From positions 62,001 to 126,000 of the forward strand of contig CACAXR010000001.1 of NCBI GenBank assembly GCA_902536555.1: a DNA stretch of 64,000 nucleotides, read 5' to 3'. The translations under genes were made by a program, and so were the position numbers. This DNA is from an uncultured Prochlorococcus sp. (GTDB lineage Bacteria; Cyanobacteriota; Cyanobacteriia; PCC-6307; Cyanobiaceae). The notes below the pieces were generated by a model, which ran no database searches, was not told the origin of the DNA, and was given only the letters and a program-made list of their open reading frames with translations. Below, piece by piece: positions 16,650 to 25,709 of this stretch. Each line of letters starts with the position of its first letter. The stretch's first letter is position 1.

Positions 16650-17759
16650 ATGACAGATATCTTAGTATTAATTTTATTTGTATTGTCTGGGGCTGCTTCA
16701 GGATGGCTTGGTGTTGATTTATTGCCAGTGGACATACTTAAACAGGTATCTAATGTAGAAGGTTTTAGAATTGTTTTAGCGATAATAGGTTTTTTTGTAG
16801 GATTAGCAGCTGGTTTTGTATTCCTTCAACTTAGAAAGACGTTTCTTGATCAAATAAGAACAATGCCAACGGACTTACTAATAAGTAGGTCTGTTGGATT
16901 AATTTTAGGATTACTTGTTGCAAATCTACTACTTGCTCCAATCCTATTAATTCCTTTCCCTAGAGAAGTTTTTTTCGCAAAACCCTTAGCAGCTATATTA
17001 AGCAACATTTTCTTTGGTGTGCTTGGTTATAAATTGGCAGATACCCACGGAAGGACATTGTTGAGATTATTCAATCCAAATAATACTGATGCATATCTAG
17101 TGAATGAAGGGATCCTCCCTGCTGCAAGTCCAAAAATTCTGGATACCAGCGTAATTATTGATGGAAGAATCAATGGCCTATTAAGTTGCGGCTTATTGGA
17201 AGGTCAATTAATTGTTGCTCAAAGTGTAATTGACGAATTACAAACACTTGCTGACTCAAGCAGTAATGAAAAAAGGTCGAAAGGCAGAAGAGGCCTCAAG
17301 TTATTAAAAGAATTGAGAGATATATATGGGAGAAGACTTGTAATAAACCCAACAAAGTATGAAGGTAATGGGGTAGATGAAAAACTCTTGAAAATTACTG
17401 AGGATATGACAGGGACTTTAATTACGGCTGATTATAATCTTTCTCAGATTGCTGAAGTTAAAGAATTAAAAGTTATGAATTTAAGTGATTTAGTTATTGC
17501 TTTAAGGCCAGAAGTACAACCAGGAGAATCACTTAACATAAAAATAGTGAGAGAAGGCAAAGAAAAAATGCAAGGTATTGGATATTTAGATGATGGCACA
17601 ATGGTTGTTATTGACGAGGCAAAGAATTTTGTGGGAAGCAGATTAGATATTGTTATCACAGGAGCATTACAAACTCCCACAGGAAGAATGGTCTTTGGAA
17701 AACTAATAAATAATCCTGAGTCAAACAAATCTTTTAAATCACCAGCGACACAGGGCTAA
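16650..17759 (+). CDS. Membrane-anchored PIN/TRAM domain protein (YacL type)
   Basis: 369 aa. Three or four N-terminal membrane spans (residues about 1-130, e.g. ILVLILFVLSGAASGWLGV and GLILGLLVANLLLAPILLIP), then a PIN nuclease domain with acidic residues in ILDTSVIIDGRI and LITADYNLSQIAEV, and a C-terminal TRAM domain (LNIKIVREGKEKMQGIGYLDDGT to VVIDEA). This is the PilT-N/YacL family, whose RNA target is not established. clpR starts about 40 nt downstream on the same strand. Confidence 0.88.
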   Translation: MTDILVLILFVLSGAASGWLGVDLLPVDILKQVSNVEGFRIVLAIIGFFVGLAAGFVFLQLRKTFLDQIRTMPTDLLISRSVGLILGLLVANLLLAPILLIPFPREVFFAKPLAAILSNIFFGVLGYKLADTHGRTLLRLFNPNNTDAYLVNEGILPAASPKILDTSVIIDGRINGLLSCGLLEGQLIVAQSVIDELQTLADSSSNEKRSKGRRGLKLLKELRDIYGRRLVINPTKYEGNGVDEKLLKITEDMTGTLITADYNLSQIAEVKELKVMNLSDLVIALRPEVQPGESLNIKIVREGKEKMQGIGYLDDGTMVVIDEAKNFVGSRLDIVITGALQTPTGRMVFGKLINNPESNKSFKSPATQG

Positions 17760-17800
17760 ATCTAGCTACAATCTAAACAATATAAATTTTTGTGATACAA

Positions 17801-18463
17801 ATGACTGTATCTGCTCCTTATTACGGCGAAAACACCGTTATGAGGACTCCTCCCCCTGATCTCCCCTCTCTTTTATTAAAAGAGCGAATAGTTTATCTTG
17901 GTTTACCATTATTTTCAGATGATGATGCGAAAAGACAACTAGGAATGGATGTAACTGAGCTAATCATTGCTCAACTTCTTTATCTAGAATTTGAGGATCC
18001 AGAAAAACCAATTTATTTCTATATCAATTCAACAGGGACAAGTTGGTACACCGGTGACGCCGTTGGTTTTGAAACAGAAGCTTTCGCTATCTGCGATACA
18101 ATAAGCTATATCAAGCCCCCAGTACACACAATATGTATCGGACAAGCAATGGGGACTGCTGCAGTTATCCTTTCATCTGGCACTAAGGGGCAAAGGGCAG
18201 CTCTCCCACATGCTTCTATTGTTTTACATCAACCTATAAGCGGAGCAAGAGGCCAAGCTACCGATATCCAAATAAGAGCTGAGGAAGTTTTGAAAAATAA
18301 AAAATCAATGCTGGAGATTTTATCTCGTAATACAGGAAAGACTATCGAAGAACTCTCAAAAGACTCTGACAGGATGAGCTATCTCAACCCCCAAGAAGCC
18401 CTAGATTATGGAGTTATCGATAGAATACTCACAAGCCAAAAAGATTTACCAAATAAAATTTAA
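17801..18463 (+). CDS. clpR: ClpR, proteolytically inactive ClpP-like subunit
   Basis: ClpP-fold protein that forms mixed rings with ClpP3 in cyanobacteria. About 220 aa from ATG 17801; an in-frame GTG at 17792 is a possible alternative. Aligned with the neighbouring ClpP3, the catalytic Ser is replaced by Gly (IGQAMGTAAV in place of [10 protein letters not shown]) and the catalytic Asp by Met (SDRMSYL in place of TDRDYFL), while the His of LHQP remains. An extra loop TGTSWYTGDAVGFE is typical of ClpR. It is directly followed by clpP3 (24 nt), as in other cyanobacteria. Partner chaperone is probably ClpC (known for the family). Confidence 0.93.
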   Translation: MTVSAPYYGENTVMRTPPPDLPSLLLKERIVYLGLPLFSDDDAKRQLGMDVTELIIAQLLYLEFEDPEKPIYFYINSTGTSWYTGDAVGFETEAFAICDTISYIKPPVHTICIGQAMGTAAVILSSGTKGQRAALPHASIVLHQPISGARGQATDIQIRAEEVLKNKKSMLEILSRNTGKTIEELSKDSDRMSYLNPQEALDYGVIDRILTSQKDLPNKI

Positions 18464-18487
18464 CCTTCACAAAACTATTTTAAAACC

Positions 18488-19099
18488 ATGCCAATAGGAA
18501 CTCCAAGTGTGCCTTACAGACTTCCAGGAAGTCAATACGAAAGATGGGTTGACATTTATACAAGACTAGGTGTTGAAAGAATTCTTTTTCTTGGGCAGGA
18601 AGTGAATGATGGTATTGCTAATAGCCTTGTTGCGCAAATGCTTTATCTAGATTCTGATGATAATTCCAAACCTATCTATCTATATATAAATAGCCCTGGA
18701 GGATCAGTTACTGCTGGCTTGGCTATATATGACACTATTAAATACGTAAAAAGTGATGTAGTAACAATCTGCGTAGGCCTAGCAGCCTCAATGGGAGCGT
18801 TCCTGTTGGCCGCTGGCACAAAAGGTAAAAGAGTTGCCTTGCCTCACAGCAGAATAATGATTCACCAACCTCTTGGAGGAACTTCTCAACGTCAAGCAAG
18901 TGATATTGAAATAGAAGCTAAGGAAATTTTAAGAATTAAAGACATGTTAAATATGTCTATGGCAGATATGACAGGCCAATCATTTGAGAAAATTGAAAAG
19001 GATACAGATAGAGATTATTTTCTAAGTGCGGAAGAAGCAAAAAATTATGGCTTAATCGATAGAGTAATCACACATCCAAGCGAAGCAAATCAGTCTTAA
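18488..19099 (+). CDS. clpP3: ATP-dependent Clp protease proteolytic subunit ClpP3
   Basis: Active serine protease subunit of the ClpP3/R complex. 203 aa. Ser101 (GLAASMGAF), His126 ([11 protein letters not shown]) and Asp176 (DTDRDYFLS) form the triad; [18 protein letters not shown] contributes the oxyanion and ring contacts. Full length. Paired with clpR on one transcript. Cyanobacterial nomenclature (P1, P2, P3) is assigned from the clpR linkage. Confidence 0.93.
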   Translation: MPIGTPSVPYRLPGSQYERWVDIYTRLGVERILFLGQEVNDGIANSLVAQMLYLDSDDNSKPIYLYINSPGGSVTAGLAIYDTIKYVKSDVVTICVGLAASMGAFLLAAGTKGKRVALPHSRIMIHQPLGGTSQRQASDIEIEAKEILRIKDMLNMSMADMTGQSFEKIEKDTDRDYFLSAEEAKNYGLIDRVITHPSEANQS

Positions 19100-19209
19100 A
19101 TTTTCTAAATTAATATTTTAATTTTAATTTTTAAATTAATAATTTTTTTGGTTTATTTACACCTTAATGTCTAAAATAATAATTATCAAATGCAAAGAAG
19201 TTACAACTA

Positions 19210-20199
19210 ATGACCCAACTCTTTTACGACACAGATGCAGATCTAAGTCTTTTAAATAATAAAACAATAGCGATTATTGGATATGGTTCGCAAGGTCATG
19301 CTCATGCCCTAAACCTTAAAGATAGCGGAATGGACGTAATTGTTGGATTATATAAAGGGAGTAAGTCTGAAAGCAAAGCAATTAGCGATGGTCTACAAGT
19401 ATTTAGCGTTTCTGAAGCTTGTGAAAAAGCAGACTGGATTATGATTCTCCTCCCAGATGAGTTTCAGAAAGATGTTTACCTTAAAGAAATAGAGCCCAAC
19501 TTAAAAGAAGGAAAGATATTAAGTTTTGCTCATGGCTTCAATATAAGATTCGGTCTTATCAAACCTCCTAGTTTTGTGGATGTTGTGATGATTGCTCCAA
19601 AAGGACCTGGACACACTGTTCGTTGGGAATATCAGAATGGGCAAGGAGTTCCAGCACTATTTGCAGTAGAGCAGGATTCTTCTGGAAGTGCAAGATCATT
19701 GGCGATGGCTTACGCTAAAGGGATTGGCGGAACAAGAGCTGGGATTCTTGAAACAAACTTCAAAGAAGAAACAGAAACTGATTTATTTGGCGAACAAGCT
19801 GTTTTATGCGGAGGATTATCAGAACTCGTCAAGTCAGGCTTCGAAACTCTTGTAGAGGCAGGATATCAGCCTGAACTTGCTTACTTCGAATGCTTACATG
19901 AAGTTAAACTTATTGTTGATTTAATGGTAAAAGGAGGCTTATCACAAATGAGAGATTCCATTTCAAATACTGCTGAATATGGAGATTATGTAAGTGGTAA
20001 AAGACTTATTAATAGTGATACAAAGAAAGAAATGCAAAAAATTCTAAAAGATATTCAAGATGGAACTTTCGCTAAGAATTTTGTGGAAGAATGCGATAAA
20101 AATAAACCCTTAATGACAAAATTAAGAGAAGAGAACTCAAAACATGAAATTGAGAAAGTAGGAAAAGGGCTACGCTCGATGTTCAGTTGGCTGAAATAA
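19210..20199 (+). CDS. ilvC: Ketol-acid reductoisomerase (NADP+)
   Basis: Branched-chain amino acid synthesis: isomerises and reduces acetolactate and acetohydroxybutyrate with NADPH and Mg2+. 329 aa, class I short form. Seen: Rossmann GxGxxGxxxA ([15 protein letters not shown]), VGLYKGSKS (phosphate-binding Ser/Lys), [17 protein letters not shown], and the Mg ligands in [16 protein letters not shown] and [13 protein letters not shown]. Its last 13 bases overlap the cobD start. Confidence 0.97.
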   Translation: MTQLFYDTDADLSLLNNKTIAIIGYGSQGHAHALNLKDSGMDVIVGLYKGSKSESKAISDGLQVFSVSEACEKADWIMILLPDEFQKDVYLKEIEPNLKEGKILSFAHGFNIRFGLIKPPSFVDVVMIAPKGPGHTVRWEYQNGQGVPALFAVEQDSSGSARSLAMAYAKGIGGTRAGILETNFKEETETDLFGEQAVLCGGLSELVKSGFETLVEAGYQPELAYFECLHEVKLIVDLMVKGGLSQMRDSISNTAEYGDYVSGKRLINSDTKKEMQKILKDIQDGTFAKNFVEECDKNKPLMTKLREENSKHEIEKVGKGLRSMFSWLK

Positions 20200-21215
20200 G
20201 TTTATTTTTAATATTTCTTGGATCAATTGGTTTTGATTTATTGACCGGCGATCCAAGATTTTTTATCCATCCTGTTCAAGTAATAGGCTTTTACATAAAA
20301 AAAATATCTGATTACTTCATAAATAATTTTGGTGAGAATAAAAAAATATTGTTTTGGGGAGGTTTCATCGTAGCTATATCAACTATTGGCATGAGTTTTG
20401 GTTTAGGAAAATTGATAGAACTCAGTTATATGCAATCAAGAAATCATTTTATAGGTGGATTGTTAATTTTTTTTGGACTTTCAAGTTGTATTGCGACTAA
20501 GGGACTTATTTCAAGTGTGAAAGAGATTGCAGAGCTCATAGAACGCAAGGAAATTAATAACCAAAATAAGAGAATAATCAGAGAGAAGGTACAGAGAATA
20601 GTAAGTCGGGATGTAAGGGAATCTTCCATAGCACATCTTTTAAGATCAAGTGCCGAAAGCCTTACCGAAAATTCTGTTGATGGAATATTTGGGCCATTAT
20701 TTTGGATTTTTATTGGAATTATTTTTATGAAGTTTTCAATTTTTCTTCCAGGACCTTTATCACTTGGTTTTACTTATAAAGCCATAAGCACTTTAGATTC
20801 AATGATAGGTTACAAATATGATTATTTTAGATATTTGGGTTTTTTCAGTGCAAAAATCGAAGATATTTTTACATTTATTCCTTCAAGATTAGTTTTAATC
20901 ACGTTACCTTTAATTAGCTCCAAAGTTAATGAGTATGGATCAATCATAAAAAAAAGTTATCTTGATGGTAAAAAATATGATTCCCCAAATGCTGGGATTT
21001 CAGAAGCTATATTTGCCTATATTTCCGATATCAAATTGGGAGGCAAAAGTAAATATAAAAATGAAATTATTGAAAAGCCAATAATTAATGAGACTGGGGA
21101 AAATTGTACTGAAGAAAAAATCAAATTAATTTGTCAATTTATTTTGAGATTACAATTTTTATGGATAATAATTTTTGTCTTAATTTTTTTTATAATCTCG
21201 ATTTTAATTGAATAA
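20187..21215 (+). CDS. cobD: Adenosylcobinamide-phosphate synthase (CbiB/CobD)
   Basis: Integral membrane enzyme of the cobalamin pathway that attaches aminopropanol (phosphate) to adenosylcobyric acid. 342 aa with several membrane spans. Seen: [19 protein letters not shown] near the N-terminus, [10 protein letters not shown] and [41 protein letters not shown] and the [14 protein letters not shown] segment, all family hallmarks. The start is TTG, inside the 3' end of ilvC (13-nt overlap), which suggests coupled translation. No cobalamin riboswitch is apparent upstream. Confidence 0.92.
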   Translation: MAEISLFLIFLGSIGFDLLTGDPRFFIHPVQVIGFYIKKISDYFINNFGENKKILFWGGFIVAISTIGMSFGLGKLIELSYMQSRNHFIGGLLIFFGLSSCIATKGLISSVKEIAELIERKEINNQNKRIIREKVQRIVSRDVRESSIAHLLRSSAESLTENSVDGIFGPLFWIFIGIIFMKFSIFLPGPLSLGFTYKAISTLDSMIGYKYDYFRYLGFFSAKIEDIFTFIPSRLVLITLPLISSKVNEYGSIIKKSYLDGKKYDSPNAGISEAIFAYISDIKLGGKSKYKNEIIEKPIINETGENCTEEKIKLICQFILRLQFLWIIIFVLIFFIISILIE

Positions 21216-21256
21216 TAAATTAGTTTTAAAATTAGTAGAATAAATTATAAAGATTT

Positions 21257-21502
21257 ATGCAAGAAAACGGCTCTCCTATAGAAAATCAAAATGATGATTT
21301 TACTAATACACCATCTACTGATAATGAATACTCAAAATGGGTAGACAATCAGGGAGATGAGGTAAAGAATGTTTTTGGATTTAATAGCAGTGCTGAACTT
21401 GTAAATGGTAGAGCAGCAATGATCGGATTCTTAATGCTTATATTAACCGAGTTGGTTTTTAGTGGCAGGCCTGTAACTTCTTCAATTTTTGGTATCAATT
21501 AA
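21257..21502 (+). CDS. hli: High-light-inducible protein (Hli, single-helix LHC-like)
   Basis: 81-aa one-helix chlorophyll-binding stress protein of the thylakoid. The N-terminal about 40 residues are hydrophilic (QENGSPIENQNDD...); the membrane helix carries the LHC motif SAELVNGRAAMIGFLMLILT, in which Glu47, Asn50 and Arg52 are the pigment ligand and salt-bridge residues. Hli proteins are induced by high light and photoinhibition and protect photosystem assembly (family knowledge). A 70-aa two-span protein follows by 2 nt, so both are likely on one message. Confidence 0.95.
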   Translation: MQENGSPIENQNDDFTNTPSTDNEYSKWVDNQGDEVKNVFGFNSSAELVNGRAAMIGFLMLILTELVFSGRPVTSSIFGIN

Positions 21503-21504
21503 AA

Positions 21505-21717
21505 ATGGAAGAAAAAAAATCTATTCCAATCAAAGCAATCTTATACATATCTGTATGGGTAATAATTTGGGGAACATTAGGTTCCTTGATTGATTATCCT
21601 CTTTATAAAAATAAAATCTACGTAGAAGGAAGTATATATCAATATCTTACTTTCACAGTTACAGCGATTATTTCTATTATATCTGCAAAGTTTTTTTATA
21701 AGAAAATTGATTTATAA
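21505..21717 (+). CDS. Small two-span membrane protein of unknown function
   Basis: 70 aa, MEEKKSIPIKAILYISVW...; two predicted membrane helices (AILYISVWVIIWGTLGSLI and YLTFTVTAIISIISAKFFY) joined by a short loop. Starts 2 nt after the hli stop, so it is translated from the hli message. No family recognised; co-transcription hints at a thylakoid or stress role. Overlaps the end of the convergent 85-aa ORF by 6 nt. Confidence 0.75.
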   Translation: MEEKKSIPIKAILYISVWVIIWGTLGSLIDYPLYKNKIYVEGSIYQYLTFTVTAIISIISAKFFYKKIDL

Positions 21718-21969
21718 AAACTTGTACCTAAATTTCTTAATAATTTTTGCTGGTTCTTTACTTTCATTGGACTCGTAAAGTATCCACTGATGTGTCTCAG
21801 TATCATGATCACAACCATAATTTCCAGTTGGGTTATCGTAACTTGAAAGATATGAATGACAATTTTGGTCTGCCTCAAAAGCAGAGTCATAACCTGTTAG
21901 AAAATATATCAAAAATAGAACAGTTATTAACAAAAAAAATACTTGAGAAACTAAATTTACTACCTTCAT
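21712..21969 (-). CDS. Small membrane-anchored protein of unknown function
   Basis: 85 aa. One N-terminal helix (VVNLVSQVFFLLITVLFLIYFLTG), then a polar, probably periplasmic or lumenal part with two Cys (NCHSY and YGCDHD) that could form a disulfide. The minus-strand reading is preferred to the overlapping frames because only it shows membrane topology and a normal composition. Convergent with the hli-associated gene. Confidence 0.65.
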   Translation of the reverse strand: MKVVNLVSQVFFLLITVLFLIYFLTGYDSAFEADQNCHSYLSSYDNPTGNYGCDHDTETHQWILYESNESKEPAKIIKKFRYKFL

Positions 21970-22027
21970 GAGATATTCTAAAATTTAAATATATCATCTA
22001 ATAAAATTTTTCGATCTAAAAATATAG

Positions 22028-22270
22028 CTAACGACCAACATTAAATACAAAGTCGTGGAATGCTTGATTCTTTAAATAGAGGATGACTAGCAATACTAAA
22101 ATCATATTTAAGCCTATTACTATTGATCCAAAAATATTTATTTGTTTTTTACCTGGCAAAGTGTAAGTAAATTTCTTGCCTTTAAGAAAACCAGCTAAGC
22201 CTTTTTTTCCTTTTATTTGAGTATTTTGAGTATTTTTTTTAACTTCATTATCAGAAAAACCTTTTACCAT
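22028..22270 (-). CDS. Small single-span protein of unknown function
   Basis: 80 aa: a Lys-rich N-terminal half (GKKGLAGFLKGKKFTYTLPGKKQ) and a C-terminal membrane helix (FGSIVIGLNMILVLLVILYL), so probably tail-anchored with the basic part in the cytoplasm. No family recognised. It sits in a run of small unknown genes between hli and hupB. Confidence 0.65.
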   Translation of the reverse strand: MVKGFSDNEVKKNTQNTQIKGKKGLAGFLKGKKFTYTLPGKKQINIFGSIVIGLNMILVLLVILYLKNQAFHDFVFNVGR

Positions 22271-22325
22271 TACAAATTAAATAACAAAATTTATAATATT
22301 CCAAAAAAATAAATTATTTTTATAA

Positions 22326-22637
22326 TTAACAATTTTTAATCACATATGGGATCATTAATGAAATTCTCTCATTTGAGAAATTATTAAAAAAATAAGCTTC
22401 AATAATTTCCGTTTGAAGCCCCAATAAACTTGATTGACATTTGAATCTATTTTGGTCAAATACTACTAATTGAAGTTTTTCTATTTCAGAAACTAATTCT
22501 TTACATAATTGGGTTCGAGAATCTTCAAAACATTCACTAGATTGTTTTAAAATATTAGATTTTGTTGGTATTGTTTCAGCTATCACAAAATTTGATAACA
22601 ACAAAAATTTCAGGAATAAAATAGTTAAAAATTTCAT
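22326..22637 (-). CDS. Small secreted protein of unknown function
   Basis: 103 aa with a clear signal peptide (FLTILFLKFLLLSNFVIA followed by ETIP). The mature part has four Cys (SECFEDS, QLCKEL, FKCQSS and the terminal KNC), an even number compatible with two disulfides in the periplasm or lumen. The last residue is Cys. No family recognised. Confidence 0.7.
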   Translation of the reverse strand: MKFLTILFLKFLLLSNFVIAETIPTKSNILKQSSECFEDSRTQLCKELVSEIEKLQLVVFDQNRFKCQSSLLGLQTEIIEAYFFNNFSNERISLMIPYVIKNC

Positions 22638-22713
22638 TACTTCTTAAGATTTCAAAATTTTGGATGCCTTGTTAACAGTTTTGGTCACTTAGCTAATTGC
22701 ATTTTATTGCGAT

Positions 22714-22741
22714 AAAAAAAAAGATGCCCTAAAAGAGCACC
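22714..22741 (-). terminator. Rho-independent terminator of hupB
   Basis: On the minus strand GGTGCTC (22741-22735) pairs with GGGCATC (22729-22723), including two G-U pairs, around a 5-nt TTTTA loop, followed by nine T residues (22722-22714). It lies 32 nt past the hupB stop. Confidence 0.8.
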
Positions 22742-22773
22742 TTGTTAATAAAGGAAGAAATAGATATAAAAGA

Positions 22774-23049
22774 TTACCCTTGAACTCTATCCTTAAAAAG
22801 TTTACCTGCAGAGAATGTTGGAACTCTTTTAGCGGGTATTGCTATTTTCTCGCCTGTCTTAGGGTTTAATCCCTGTCTTGCAGAACGATCTCTAGGTTCA
22901 AAAGAACCAAATCCTAGTAAAGAGACTTTTTTGCCTTCCACTACTGAATCAACAATAGTTTCAATAGCTGCATCAACAACTAAAGAGACATCCGTTTTTG
23001 TGAGCTCTGTACGAGCTGCAACAAGATTTACTAAATCAGCTTTGTTCAT
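22774..23049 (-). CDS. hupB: HU-type nucleoid DNA-binding protein
   Basis: 91 aa, standard HU length. MNKADLVNLVAARTELTKTDV at the N-terminus, VSLLGFGSFEPRDRSARQG at the dimer/saddle region, and the DNA-binding beta-arm NPKTGEKIAIPAKRVPTFSAGK with the Pro at the arm tip. Bends and compacts DNA non-specifically. Followed by a good terminator; upstream is a 625-base gene-poor region. Confidence 0.97.
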   Translation of the reverse strand: MNKADLVNLVAARTELTKTDVSLVVDAAIETIVDSVVEGKKVSLLGFGSFEPRDRSARQGLNPKTGEKIAIPAKRVPTFSAGKLFKDRVQG

Positions 23050-23122
23050 TGAAATTTAAATTAAAGCTAAGGGTTAAAAAAAAAGATTGAAATCAGTTTT
23101 AAACCTTGAACTTTCACATCAT

Positions 23123-23260
23123 ATGGAGCAAATACAAATACGGCAACCGAAAATGCCGGCGGCGCAAAGCTTTATACAAATTTTAAGGACATTTTTAGCA
23201 TCATTATTTATTTTTCATAGCCGTGCTTTTTTATTTATAAAAAATAGCTTCTTCATTTAG
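23123..23260 (+). CDS. Candidate 45-aa small protein
   Basis: ATG 23123 to TAG 23260: MEQIQIRQPKMPAAQSFIQ, then a hydrophobic, Phe-rich stretch (ILRTFLASLFIF) and HSRAFLFIKNSFFI. Contains the only G+C-rich segment of this region (bases about 23140-23170), which suggests constraint at the protein or RNA level. No recognised family and no clear ribosome site. It could instead be part of a small RNA. Confidence 0.35.
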   Translation: MEQIQIRQPKMPAAQSFIQILRTFLASLFIFHSRAFLFIKNSFFI

Positions 23261-23411
23261 AGAACACCAAAAAGCATTGGAGTCACTGGATTTAGTACTA
23301 AAAATCTAACTACATTTAACAAAGAGGTAAAATGTCAAAGTGGGGTAAAATCAAGAATTTGAGCTATTTATTATGATTTATTAATTTTCAGATATATTTC
23401 CTTCTCATCAC

Positions 23412-23522
23412 ATGAAAAAACACAATTTGTATTTTGAAATCAAGAAAAATCTAGTTTTCTCATTATTAAACTTTCTCTATAAATCGTTTTATGCACTTAG
23501 CAGATGGACGAAGAAATTGTAA
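23412..23522 (+). CDS. Candidate 36-aa basic small protein
   Basis: ATG 23412 to TAA 23522: MKKHNLYFEIKKNLVFSLLN followed by FLYKSFYALSRWTKKL. Highly basic and amphipathic, with the composition of a membrane-surface helix. No recognised family; no obvious Shine-Dalgarno. Listed because the composition differs from random A+T-rich frames. Confidence 0.3.
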   Translation: MKKHNLYFEIKKNLVFSLLNFLYKSFYALSRWTKKL

Positions 23523-23606
23523 TTAATTAGAAAATTAATACTCTCCTAGATCTAATAAAGTTGATTAGTGAAGCCTTAAATTTGAGTTTTTTTTTTAATT
23601 TTGCAT

Positions 23607-23624
23607 CTATTATTCAAATAATAG
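23607..23624. repeat. 18-bp palindrome upstream of the isoamylase gene
   Basis: CTATTATT (23607-23614) and AATAATAG (23617-23624) form a perfect 8-bp inverted repeat with a 2-bp spacer, 50 bases before the GTG start. The shape fits an operator for a dimeric repressor, but repeats of this size arise by chance in DNA this A+T-rich. Confidence 0.3.
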
Positions 23625-23674
23625 TAATTTAAATAAATTATCTCAATATTTAACTAATCAATGATAGAGAGAAA

Positions 23675-25708
23675 GTGATTCATCTCAATAAAGGTAAACC
23701 ATTTCCTTTAGGGAGTTCTCTAACTTCACAAGGGGTTAATTTTTCCTTAATAGCTACAAATGCAGAATATGTAGAAATCTTATTGTTTGAGAAAGAGGAC
23801 TCTATTTCCCCAAAAAGCATATTCAAATTAGATCAGACTCATAATCAAGGTCCTTACTGGCACGCGGAAATAAATAATCTAGATGAAGGTTGTATTTATG
23901 CTTTTAGAGTGAAACAAAAAAATAATGGAATTAATAATAACTATGAAAAAAAAGTATTACTTGATCCATGTTCAAGGGGTATTACCGGATGGGAGAATTA
24001 TAAAAGAGAAAATGCATTAAAAACGCAAGAAAACACTAATTCTTGTCTTAAAAGCATTGTTTGCGATAGAAAATTATTTAATTTTAAGGATTATCCAAGA
24101 CCGAAACATTCTTGGGAAGAGACAATTATTTATGAACTCCATATCAAAGCTTTCACTGAATCAACTGATAAAGATGAAAGTTGTTTTAAGAAATTTTTTA
24201 AAAAAATTCCCTATCTTAAAGAACTGGGTATTACAACAATTGAATTACTTCCAATTTTTTGTTTTGATCCTACTGATGCCCCAAATGGTCTAAAAAATTT
24301 TTGGGGATATAGTCCAATTAATTGGTTTACTCCGCATTTTGAATATCTTTCGAACGAATCCGCCGAAAAGAACAGAGAGGAATTTAGAACATTTGTAGAG
24401 GAATGTCATAAAGCAGAAATTGAAGTCATCTTAGATGTTGTATACAATCACACTTCCGAAGGTGATTCAAAAGGGCCAGCAATATCTTGGAAAGGTATAG
24501 ATGAAAATCTTTATTACTTTATTGGAAAAGATAAAAATTATCAGGACGTCTCCGGATGTGGTAATACTATTGCCGCAAACAGAGGATTAGTTAGAAAACT
24601 AATAATTGAATCATTAAAATGTTGGGCAAGTGAATTAGGAGTTGATGGTTTTAGATTTGATTTAGGAATTGCCCTCTCAAGAGGAGAAAATCTCTCACCG
24701 CTTGATAATCCTCCAATTTTTGAAGATATAGAATGTGAACCAGAACTTATCGATATCAAGTTCATAAGTGAGCCATGGGATTGTGGCGGTTTATATAAAT
24801 TAGGTGATTTCCCATCTAAGAATACTTTCACTTGGAATGGTCATTTTAGAGATGACTTAAGGAGATTTTGGAAGGGAGATAAAGATACAGCTTGGAATAT
24901 GAGCGATAAAATAAAAGGTACGCCATCTATTTATAAAGAAGATAATATTTTCCCAAAGTCGATAAATTTTATTACTTCACATGATGGATTTACTCTAAAA
25001 GACTTAGTAACTTTCAATACAAAACATAATTTTGCCAATAGAGAACAAAATAGAGATGGAGATAACCATAACAATTCTTGGAATCATGGTACAGAGGGAC
25101 CAACTACGAACTTTTTAATCAATGATTTAAGAAAAAGACAACAAAAAAATCTTATTCTTAGTTTACTAATATCTAAAGGTGTTCCAATGATACTCATGGG
25201 TGATGAGATAGGAAGATCACAAGGCGGGAACAATAATTCTTGGTGCCAAAATAATTTATTGGGCTGGATGAATTGGGACCATGGTCAACAAGATTTGGAA
25301 TTATTAGAATATTTTAAATACGTTATAAAAATCAGAAAAAAACTAATAAACATTTTTAACCCATCATTCTTTCCTAATAATCAAACCAATGAACTTATTC
25401 CAACATATCATTGGCATGGAACAAAGTTAGATAGCCCCGATTGGGGTAGTTGGTCTCACACAATTGCCTTTAGCATTAACAAAGGCAATACTAATCCGCT
25501 GGTCTGGATAGGTTTAAATGCATATTCAAAAAGTATCGATTTCCCCTTGCCGAAATGTAAATATAATTGGTTAAAAGTTATTGACACTAGCATGTCTGAG
25601 ATTTTTGAACCCTTAACTATTAATGAAAAATCTGTTTCAATAAAGAGTAGAAGCTCTTTATTAATCATTTCGGAAGAAGTATTTGGGGCAAAAAATAATT
25701 TATTCTAA
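23675..25708 (+). CDS. glgX: Isoamylase / glycogen debranching enzyme (GH13)
   Basis: Hydrolyses alpha-1,6 branches of glycogen. 677 aa. An N-terminal CBM48 domain (about 1-120, GKPFPLGSSLTSQGVNFSLIA) precedes the TIM barrel. GH13 motifs: VYNHTSEG (region I), VDGFRFDLG with nucleophile Asp329 (II), FISEPWD with acid/base Glu366 (III) and TSHDGF with Asp437 (IV). A GQG-like NREQNRDGDNHNNSWNHG segment is typical of the isoamylase group. The start is GTG 23675 behind GAGAGAGAAA. It ends one base before tRNA-Gly on the other strand. A GPH-type sugar transporter lies nearby. Confidence 0.92.
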   Translation: MIHLNKGKPFPLGSSLTSQGVNFSLIATNAEYVEILLFEKEDSISPKSIFKLDQTHNQGPYWHAEINNLDEGCIYAFRVKQKNNGINNNYEKKVLLDPCSRGITGWENYKRENALKTQENTNSCLKSIVCDRKLFNFKDYPRPKHSWEETIIYELHIKAFTESTDKDESCFKKFFKKIPYLKELGITTIELLPIFCFDPTDAPNGLKNFWGYSPINWFTPHFEYLSNESAEKNREEFRTFVEECHKAEIEVILDVVYNHTSEGDSKGPAISWKGIDENLYYFIGKDKNYQDVSGCGNTIAANRGLVRKLIIESLKCWASELGVDGFRFDLGIALSRGENLSPLDNPPIFEDIECEPELIDIKFISEPWDCGGLYKLGDFPSKNTFTWNGHFRDDLRRFWKGDKDTAWNMSDKIKGTPSIYKEDNIFPKSINFITSHDGFTLKDLVTFNTKHNFANREQNRDGDNHNNSWNHGTEGPTTNFLINDLRKRQQKNLILSLLISKGVPMILMGDEIGRSQGGNNNSWCQNNLLGWMNWDHGQQDLELLEYFKYVIKIRKKLINIFNPSFFPNNQTNELIPTYHWHGTKLDSPDWGSWSHTIAFSINKGNTNPLVWIGLNAYSKSIDFPLPKCKYNWLKVIDTSMSEIFEPLTINEKSVSIKSRSSLLIISEEVFGAKNNLF

Positions 25709-25709
25709 A

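Larger units (their letters stand above)
23050..23674. other. 625-base region between hupB and the isoamylase gene
   Basis: No large ORF on either strand. It should contain the hupB promoter and the isoamylase promoter. It holds two plausible micro-ORFs (23123-23260 and 23412-23522), a short ORF of 14 codons at 23332 with a GAGG ribosome site (MSKWGKIKNLSYLL), a G+C-rich patch (about 23140-23170) out of keeping with the surroundings, and an 18-bp palindrome at 23607-23624. No tRNA or known ncRNA recognised. Confidence 0.6.

Noticed and set aside
20100-20190. Cobalamin riboswitch ahead of cobD
   Set aside because: cobD starts within ilvC and no B12-box-like sequence or leader is present.
21696-21971. 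Other frames overlapping the 85-aa minus-strand ORF
   Set aside because: Neither the plus-strand 74-codon nor the second minus-strand frame shows membrane topology or normal composition.
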